The notes beneath the pieces were generated by a model. That model was given only the letters and a program-made list of their open reading frames with translations, was not told the DNA's origin and did no database searches. The position numbers and the translations under genes are program-made. Of a DNA stretch of 8,693 nucleotides, positions 1 through 4,507 are shown piece after piece. This DNA is from an uncultured Oscillospiraceae bacterium (GTDB lineage Bacteria; Bacillota; Clostridia; Oscillospirales; Oscillospiraceae), in contig CAJUQS010000149.1 of assembly GCA_910588365.1 (NCBI GenBank), positions 1-8,693 on the forward strand, written 5' to 3'. Within the stretch, counting starts at the first letter, position 1, and each line of letters opens with the position of its first letter.

Positions 1-1
1 A

Positions 2-382
2 ACCGATATTCCCGGGCCGGGGACGGCCCTGGTGGCGGTGGTCCGGCAGAGCGCCTGCGCCCACGACTGCGGGGAGTGCGCCGGCTGCGGCGGAAAACCG
101 GGGAGCTTCACCGTCCGGGCGGAGACGGAGATCTCTGTCTCTATAGGGGACAAGGTGGAGCTCTACAGCGGCGTAGAAATCCTGGGCATCGCGGCGCTGG
201 TGTATCTGGGGCCGGTGGTCCTGTTTCTGCTGGGCTACCTGCTGCCCTCCGGCCTGCCGGAGGGGTGGCGGTACCTGTGCGGGATTCTGGGCTTCGCCCT
301 GGGACTGGCCGGGGCGGTGGCCTGCGACCGCCGCGTCCAGAGGGGACGGACCATCTCCTACCAGATTACCAGGAAACTGTAG
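2..382 (+). CDS. RseC/MucC-family (SoxR-reducing system type) membrane protein, 5' end outside window
   Basis: The reading frame is open from the first bases of the window, and residues encoded before the GTG at 32 (…GPGTALVAVVRQSAC) match the usual RseC N-terminal pattern, so the true start probably lies upstream; GTG 32 is only the first start-like codon inside. Seen: a four-cysteine cluster C-x3-C-x2-C-x2-C (Cys 9, 13, 16, 19 counted from GTG 32), a short beta-like segment, then two hydrophobic helices (about residues 50–71 and 79–98) separated by a short loop, and a basic tail. This is the RseC/MucC (PF04246) layout: a small inner-membrane protein whose cysteines face the cytosol. Known members modulate RseA/sigma-E or belong to the Rsx/SoxR-reducing system. 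Which role applies in a Firmicute is unknown. It ends 4 bases before the DUF5685 gene, so the two are probably co-transcribed. Confidence 0.8.
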   Translation, partial: TDIPGPGTALVAVVRQSACAHDCGECAGCGGKPGSFTVRAETEISVSIGDKVELYSGVEILGIAALVYLGPVVLFLLGYLLPSGLPEGWRYLCGILGFALGLAGAVACDRRVQRGRTISYQITRKL

Positions 383-386
383 GGCG

Positions 387-1283
387 GTGTTCGGGTATGT
401 GCGGCCCTCTCTCGCGCGGTTGAGCGAGGAGGACAGAGGGCGCTTCAGCGCGGCCTACTGCGGGCTCTGCCGCGTACTGGGCCAGCGGTACGGGCAGGCC
501 GCCCGGATGATTCTCAACTACGACTTCACCTTCCTGGCCATCCTCCTCTGGCCCGGGGAGGAGGCGGAGGCCCTCCGCCGGGGCTGTGTCGCCCACCCCC
601 TCCGGGGGCGGGATTTTTACCCGGCCAACGAGGCCCTGGAGCTGGCGGCGGACGAGAGTGTGATTCTCGCCTGGTGGCAGATTCAGGACGCGCTGGCGGA
701 CCCTGGGCGGGGCAAGTGGAAATACCGGGCCGCAGCCAGGGCCCTTCGGGGGGCTTACCGGCGGGCCAGGGCGCTGCGCCCGGCCTTCGACCGCACCGCC
801 CGTGCGCTTCTGGCGGAGTTGCGGGCGATGGAGGAGGCGCGCTGTCCCTCGCTGGACGAGCCGGCCGGGGCCTTTGCCCGGATTCTTGCCGCCGCGGCGG
901 CAGAGTCCGGCCACCCGGTCAAGGGCCGGGTGCTGGAGCAGCTGCTCTACCACCTGGGCCGGTGGATCTATCTGGTGGACGCGGCGGACGATCTGGCGGA
1001 GGATTTCGCCTCGGGCAGCTACAACCCGCTGATCTGCCGCTTCGGCCTGGAGCGGGGGGAGCTGACGGAGGAGGCACGGGAGAGCCTGACGGTGAGCCTG
1101 GATCACTCCATCCGCCTGATGGGCGCGGCCTTTGAGCTGTGGGACTTCGGCCCCTGGGCCCCCATTGTCCGGTCCACCGTCTATGAGGGGCTTTTTCACG
1201 TGGGAACCGCCGTTTTGGAGGGTACATTTCAAGCCAACGATATGGCATTCCGTATCACCGGCAGAGACAAGGAGCAGCTATGA
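387..1283 (+). CDS. DUF5685 family protein, function unknown
   Basis: This 298-residue, mostly alpha-helical soluble protein has no signal peptide. The start is GTG 387, giving MFGYVRP, the N-terminus I associate with DUF5685; AGGAAA at 371–376 is a reasonable ribosome site. Seen: Y24-C25-G-L-C28-R, then NYDFTFLA at 44–51, then C67-x2-H70-P. The two cysteines plus Cys67/His70 could form a metal site. A later helix reads Y195-L-V-D198-A-A-D201-D202-x3-D206, followed by G210-S-Y212-N213-P. This resembles the second aspartate-rich helix of squalene/phytoene synthases, but the first DDxxD of those enzymes is not visible. The stop codon overlaps the next start as ATGA, implying translational coupling with the J-domain protein. 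Family membership is from memory and fairly sure; any enzyme activity is inference. Confidence 0.85.
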   Translation: MFGYVRPSLARLSEEDRGRFSAAYCGLCRVLGQRYGQAARMILNYDFTFLAILLWPGEEAEALRRGCVAHPLRGRDFYPANEALELAADESVILAWWQIQDALADPGRGKWKYRAAARALRGAYRRARALRPAFDRTARALLAELRAMEEARCPSLDEPAGAFARILAAAAAESGHPVKGRVLEQLLYHLGRWIYLVDAADDLAEDFASGSYNPLICRFGLERGELTEEARESLTVSLDHSIRLMGAAFELWDFGPWAPIVRSTVYEGLFHVGTAVLEGTFQANDMAFRITGRDKEQL

Positions 1284-1942
1284 CCGATCCCTATGAGATA
1301 CTGAACATCCCCAGCACTGCCACCGATGATGAGATCAAAAAAGCCTATCGGGAGCTGGCACGAAAATATCATCCGGACAACTACCACGACAATCCGCTGG
1401 CGGATCTCGCGCAGGAGAAGATGAAGGAGATCAACGCCGCCTACGATGCCATCCAGAAGGAGCGCAGCGGTCGGGGCCGGCCGGGCGGTTCCTCCGGCGG
1501 CTATGAGGGCTATGCCGCCCGGCAGCCGGGCTACGGCGGCTATCAGTACCGCCAGCAGGAGCGCGCCGGCGGCAGTCCCGCCTTTCAGCATGTGCGCATG
1601 GCCATCAACCGCAACGATCTGGGGATGGCGGAGCAGCTGCTGGCCCAGATTGCGGACCATGACGGCGAGTGGAACTTCCTCAAGGGGACCATCTGCTACC
1701 GCCGGGGCTGGGTGGACGAGGCGCGGCGGTACTACCAGACCGCCTGCCAGATGTCCCCGGGGGATCTGGAGTACCGGCAGGCGCTGCATTTCGTAGAGAA
1801 CAACGGGGAGGGATACCGCCCGGAGGGCTACGAGATCTTTTCCACCGGCTGCGGCGGAAACAACCTTTGCGCCCAGATGGCGTGCGGCTATGCGGTGTGT
1901 ATGGGCGCCAGCACCTGCGGGATGCGGTTTCTGTGCTGCTGA
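1280..1942 (+). CDS. J-domain (DnaJ-type) co-chaperone with TPR-like middle and cysteine-rich tail
   Basis: J-domain proteins stimulate the ATPase of DnaK/Hsp70 and bring clients to it. Residues 3–61 form a canonical J-domain: PYEIL, a basic helix II (KKAYRELARKYH) and the essential HPD at 31–33. Residues 62–99 are a Gly/Tyr/Gln/Arg-rich flexible linker. Residues 101–175 are helical with TPR-like character (…AEQLLAQI… / …DEARRYYQTACQMSPGD). The last 30 residues carry seven cysteines (191, 197, 202, 207, 213, 219, 220) ending in CC. There is no DnaJ zinc-finger repeat (CxxCxGxG) and no DnaJ C-terminal domain, so this is a class C J-protein, not housekeeping DnaJ. AAGGAG at 1270–1275 sets the start, and ATGA overlap ties it to the DUF5685 gene. 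The client is unknown; its coupling to DUF5685 suggests that protein or a shared metal/redox task. Confidence 0.88.
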   Translation: MTDPYEILNIPSTATDDEIKKAYRELARKYHPDNYHDNPLADLAQEKMKEINAAYDAIQKERSGRGRPGGSSGGYEGYAARQPGYGGYQYRQQERAGGSPAFQHVRMAINRNDLGMAEQLLAQIADHDGEWNFLKGTICYRRGWVDEARRYYQTACQMSPGDLEYRQALHFVENNGEGYRPEGYEIFSTGCGGNNLCAQMACGYAVCMGASTCGMRFLCC

Positions 1943-1969
1943 ACCCGGGATGGAGACTGGAGGCGTCAT

Positions 1970-2218
1970 ATGAGGGGCTTTGTACGGGATAACCCGCTGT
2001 CTTTCCTGTGCGGGGACTACCCCTGCGCCCGCTATGCTGGCGAAGGCCTATGACTCCTTCACCACGGTTCAGAACCGGCGGGCTGGTATGGAGAAGACAC
2101 GGCGCATAGGCTTGGAGGCCTGCACACGGCGGAGCAGACGGAAAGGGCGAAGCTGCTCCAGGAGCTGGCGGCGCAGAGAGGGATCGGGCTGAAGCTGCGC
2201 AGGAAGCCCCAAAAATAA
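1970..2218 (+). pseudogene. Decayed DUF3795-like cysteine-rich protein gene, internally deleted and frameshifted
   Basis: No intact frame fills this gap, but three coding-like pieces line up in order. GGAGG at 1959–1963 sits 6 bases before ATG 1970, which opens MRGFVRDNPLSFLCG and then DYPCARYAG, stopping at TGA 2051–2053. Shifted by one base, 2046–2120 reads AYDSFTTVQNRRAGMEKTRR and on to IGLEA. Back in the first frame, 2123–2218 reads HTAEQTERAKLLQELAAQRG and on to a TAA. From memory, clostridial DUF3795-type proteins start MRGFVRDN(L)LFSLCGLNC, have several CxxC groups, then a …YPCxRYE…DSF… segment and a basic helical tail. Here the first CG would be joined directly to DYPCARY, losing roughly the cysteine-rich middle. 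The intact ribosome site and start argue for recent decay. Alternatives are sequencing error (would explain shifts but not the deletion) or chance. Family name is moderately sure. Confidence 0.62.
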
Positions 2219-2265
2219 TTTTTTCAAAAAGCATTGATGCTATTTCACGGAGGGAGAGCAATACA

Positions 2266-3153
2266 TTGATCAAGAGTATGACCGGCTACGGAAGAGCCAG
2301 AGAAACCCGGAACGGCAGGGACATCACGGTGGAGGTCCGCAGCGTCAACAACCGCTATCTGGACTGCAGCGTGAAGATGCCCCGGGCCTACATTTTCGCG
2401 GAGGACGCCATCAAATCCCAGGTGCAGAGGTACGCCAGCCGGGGGAAGGTGGACTTGTTCGTCACAGTGGAGTCCAAGGGGGCGGAGGAGACGGTGGTAT
2501 CCGTCAACGAGCCCCTGGCCAAGAGCTATATCGACGCGCTGCGCCATCTCCAGCAGCTGGGCGGCAGCGGCATCATCAAGGGGAACTTCTACGCCACGGA
2601 TCTGGCCCGTCTGCCGGATGTGCTGTCGGTCACCCGGGCGGAGGAGGACCTGGAGTCAATCTCCGCCGATCTCTGTGCGGTTTTAGAAGACGCATTGAAG
2701 GCGTATACTGCCATGCGGGAGACCGAGGGGCGGAAGCTGGCGGAGGACATCGGCCGGCGGCTGGACATCATCGAGACGCTCACCCGGCTGGTGGAGGAGC
2801 GCTCCCCCCAGACGGTGGCGGAGTACCGGGAGAAGCTGCTGGCCCGGATGAGCGAGGTGCTGCAGAGCACCGCCATTGACGAGGGCCGCATCCTCACCGA
2901 GGCGGCGATCTTTGCCGACAAGGTGGCGGTGGACGAGGAGACGGTGCGCCTGCGCAGCCACCTGGGCCAGCTGCGGGAGCTGCTGGAGAGCGGCGTGCCC
3001 GTGGGGCGGAAGCTGGACTTCCTGATCCAGGAGCTGAACCGGGAGGCCAACACCATCGGCTCCAAGTGCAGCGACATCCAGATCGCCAGGGATGTTGTGG
3101 ACCTGAAGGCGGAGATTGAGAAGATCCGCGAACAGGTCCAGAACATTGAGTAG
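2266..3153 (+). CDS. yicC: YicC/YloC family endoribonuclease
   Basis: YicC-family proteins are widely conserved; the E. coli member has been reported as an endoribonuclease taking part in small-RNA turnover with PNPase. The 295-residue product is the normal family length. The start is TTG 2266, chosen because it gives MIKSMTGYGRA, the family signature N-terminus, and because GGAGGGAG at 2249–2256 is well placed. Seen: EVRSVNNRYLD in the N-terminal domain, a long helical middle rich in Glu/Arg/Leu (about 120–230), and the C-terminal signature REANTIGSKCSD … LKAEIEKIREQVQNIE. The AT-rich leader 2207–2265 differs from the surrounding GC-rich sequence, so transcription of the housekeeping block may begin here, though no clear −35/−10 pair could be picked out. 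remA follows after only 3 bases. Confidence 0.95.
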   Translation: MIKSMTGYGRARETRNGRDITVEVRSVNNRYLDCSVKMPRAYIFAEDAIKSQVQRYASRGKVDLFVTVESKGAEETVVSVNEPLAKSYIDALRHLQQLGGSGIIKGNFYATDLARLPDVLSVTRAEEDLESISADLCAVLEDALKAYTAMRETEGRKLAEDIGRRLDIIETLTRLVEERSPQTVAEYREKLLARMSEVLQSTAIDEGRILTEAAIFADKVAVDEETVRLRSHLGQLRELLESGVPVGRKLDFLIQELNREANTIGSKCSDIQIARDVVDLKAEIEKIREQVQNIE

Positions 3154-3156
3154 GCC

Positions 3157-3423
3157 ATGGAGCTGGTCAACATCGGCTTTGGCGGCATGATCGCCGCCGG
3201 ACGGCTGATTGCCATGGTGAGTCCGGACTCCGCGCCGGTCAAGCGGCTGATCAGCGAGGCCCGGGAGCGCAGTATGCTCATTGACGCCACCTTCGGGCGA
3301 AAGACCGCGGCTGTGCTCATTATGGACAGCGACCACGTGGTACTCTCCGGCCTGCCAATGGAGAAGCTGGCGCCCAGGTTCGGCGTGGATCCGACCGTTC
3401 TGGAGGAGGACGTGTTCTCCTGA
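3157..3423 (+). CDS. remA: RemA-family (DUF370) DNA-binding regulator
   Basis: RemA in Bacillus subtilis is a ring-forming DNA-binding activator of biofilm-matrix and osmoprotection genes; orthologues sit between yicC and gmk throughout Firmicutes, as here. The 88-residue product matches family length and sequence: LVNIGFGGMI at 3–12, SPDSAPVKRLI at 22–32, MLIDATFGRK at 40–49 and MDSDHVVLS near residue 56. Aligning by eye to the B. subtilis protein (offset two residues), Arg18 corresponds to Arg16 here, and the Arg50-Arg51 pair to Arg48-Lys49, so the second arginine is conservatively replaced. There is no strong ribosome site before ATG 3157; the 3-base gap after the yicC stop suggests translation by coupling. 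In a gut clostridium the target genes are unknown. Confidence 0.93.
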   Translation: MELVNIGFGGMIAAGRLIAMVSPDSAPVKRLISEARERSMLIDATFGRKTAAVLIMDSDHVVLSGLPMEKLAPRFGVDPTVLEEDVFS

Positions 3424-3443
3424 CGGCGCCGGATGTCAAGACC

Positions 3444-3462
3444 GCGGAATTCCGCATTTTTT
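3444..3462 (+). terminator. Weak terminator-like palindrome between remA and gmk
   Basis: GCGGAATTCCGC (3444–3455) is a perfect 12-base palindrome that can fold as a 4-bp GC stem with an AATT loop, followed one base later by six T's (3457–3462). The stem is too short to be an efficient intrinsic terminator. At most it would be a leaky attenuator lowering expression of gmk and genes after it; it could also be chance. Confidence 0.25.
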
Positions 3463-3475
3463 GAGGGAGATTTCT

Positions 3476-4069
3476 ATGAGAAAGGGAAAGACGTTTATCA
3501 TCTGCGGCCCCTCCGGTGTGGGGAAGGGAACCGTGGTGGCCAGACTGCTGGCCAGCGACCCCTCGCTATACTTCTCCGTGTCCGCCACCACCCGGCCGCC
3601 CAGACCCGGTGAGGAGGACGGGGTCCACTACCACTTCCTGAGCATGGAGCAGTTTGAGCAGTGGATTGCGGAGGACCAGTTTCTCGAGCACGCCCAGTTC
3701 GTGGGCAACCGCTACGGCACCCCCAGGCTCTATGTGGACCGGGCCATGGCCCAGGGCCGGGACGTGCTGCTGGATATCGAGATCCAGGGCGCGGAGCAGG
3801 TCAAGCGCAAGCGGCCTGACGTGGTGCGCATCTACGTGGCTCCCCCCAGCTGGGCGGAGCTGGAGCGGCGGCTGATTGGCCGGGGGACCGAGGACATGGA
3901 GAAGGTCCGCTCCCGCCTGGCCAGAGGCAGGGAGGAGTTCTCTGCGGCCAAGGATTTCGACTATTTCGTCATCAATGACACGGTGGACCGCGCCGTGGAG
4001 GAGCTGCGCGCGATTATGACGGCCGAGCACTGCCGGCCGGAGGAGCGCATGGCGCTGATTGACCGGTAA
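3476..4069 (+). CDS. gmk: Guanylate kinase
   Basis: Gmk phosphorylates GMP (and dGMP) with ATP to GDP in the cytoplasm, an essential step in guanine nucleotide supply and relevant to (p)ppGpp metabolism. The start is ATG 3476 with AGGGAG at 3464–3469; the frame is open further upstream into remA, but that part has no family similarity. The 197-residue product has the P-loop GPSGVGKGT (11–19), the GMP-binding SATTRPPRPGE followed by G-V-H-Y-H-F, the lid/core segment DVLLDIEIQGAEQVK, and the R-G-T-E…RSRLARGREE nucleotide-binding helices, ending …YFVINDTVDRAVEEL. All expected motifs are intact. It lies 52 bases after remA and 32 bases before rpoZ, the conserved Firmicutes order. Confidence 0.97.
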   Translation: MRKGKTFIICGPSGVGKGTVVARLLASDPSLYFSVSATTRPPRPGEEDGVHYHFLSMEQFEQWIAEDQFLEHAQFVGNRYGTPRLYVDRAMAQGRDVLLDIEIQGAEQVKRKRPDVVRIYVAPPSWAELERRLIGRGTEDMEKVRSRLARGREEFSAAKDFDYFVINDTVDRAVEELRAIMTAEHCRPEERMALIDR

Positions 4070-4101
4070 ATTAAAATTTTGATAAAAGGACTGATGAGAT
4101 T

Positions 4102-4320
4102 ATGATGCTCTATCCCGCGATGAACAAGCTGACTGCCAATGTCCCCAACCGCTACCTGCTGGTAAACGTGGTGGCCCGCCGGGCCCGCCAGATTGCCCAG
4201 GAGTCGGAGGATCTGGGGGAGAAGATGGATGTGAAGCCGGTGACGCTGGCCATCAACGAGGTTGCGGAGGGCAAGCACTCCGTAGCGGCGGCGGATATCA
4301 CCATCAAGGAAGTCGAATAG
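4102..4320 (+). CDS. rpoZ: RNA polymerase omega subunit
   Basis: Omega binds the beta' subunit and helps assemble and stabilise RNA polymerase. The 72-residue product is typical of Firmicutes omega: MMLYPAMNKL, then the core NRYLLVNVVARRARQIA (residues about 16–32) with the invariant …ARRARQI helix, an acidic linker, and KPVTLAINEVAEGKHSV (45–61). AAGGA at 4086–4090 precedes two adjacent ATG codons (4102 and 4105); 4102 has the better spacing and matches the usual MMLYP start. Position right after gmk confirms the assignment. The gene is followed by 187 bases without a coding sequence, where coaBC lies in B. subtilis. Confidence 0.95.
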   Translation: MMLYPAMNKLTANVPNRYLLVNVVARRARQIAQESEDLGEKMDVKPVTLAINEVAEGKHSVAAADITIKEVE

Positions 4321-4342
4321 GGCGCGCGGCAATGGAAGAACA

Positions 4343-4377
4343 GCACCCGCTGGGAGAACATTTCCCCCAGTGGGTGC
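4343..4377. repeat. Strong 16-bp hairpin downstream of rpoZ
   Basis: GCACCCGCTGGGAGAA and TTCCCCCAGTGGGTGC face each other around a CAT loop. Fifteen of 16 positions can pair in RNA (one G·U wobble, one A·C mismatch). No T-run follows on the plus strand, and none is clear on the minus strand, so it is not a standard intrinsic terminator. It could protect the 3' end of the upstream mRNA, cause pausing, or be a dispersed palindromic repeat. The rest of 4321–4507 shows no gene. Confidence 0.7.
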
Positions 4378-4403
4378 AAAGTGTGCCCTGGCAAAGAGAA
4401 GTT

Positions 4404-4431
4404 TTGCTGTAAGAAATTTCCTATTTGATAT
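4404..4431 (+). promoter_or_regulatory. Possible weak promoter ahead of priA
   Basis: TTGCTG (4404–4409) and TGATAT (4426–4431) are separated by 16 bases in the AT-richer part of the rpoZ–priA gap. They match the sigma-70/sigma-A consensus only 3/6 and 4/6, so this is a tentative call, supported mainly by the gap itself and the drop in GC. Confidence 0.2.
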
Positions 4432-4507
4432 GTTTCCAAGCGGCGGCACCACAGCGGATGCCGTCTGTCAGGAAAGACATATGTATGCCAAAACAGGGGT
4501 GTAGAGA

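Noticed and set aside
366..1232. Long minus-strand open frame (288 codons) opposite the DUF5685 gene
   Set aside because: It is the shadow of a GC-rich gene: Pro/Arg/Gly/Gln-rich composition, no recognisable motifs and no ribosome site, while the plus strand encodes a recognisable family.
1980..2192. 70-codon plus-strand frame as a real small gene
   Set aside because: Only its middle part looks coding. Its start has no good ribosome site and its tail is Arg/Ser-rich frame noise; it is better explained as the middle, frameshifted piece of the broken gene at 1970–2218.
2207..2265. Promoter for yicC in the AT-rich leader
   Set aside because: The stretch is AT-rich and contains AGCAT-TG-ATGCT (2230–2241), but no −35/−10 pair with acceptable spacing was found, so it is mentioned only under yicC.
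3281..3475. Upstream extension of the gmk frame
   Set aside because: The frame is open but overlaps remA, has no kinase similarity and is Trp/Arg/Pro-rich. ATG 3476 with AGGGAG gives the correct guanylate kinase N-terminus.
4321..4507. T-box or other riboswitch leader before priA
   Set aside because: The strong stem-loop raised the idea, but no T-box sequence (TGGnACCGCG), specifier-loop layout or other known riboswitch core is visible, and priA is not a usual target.
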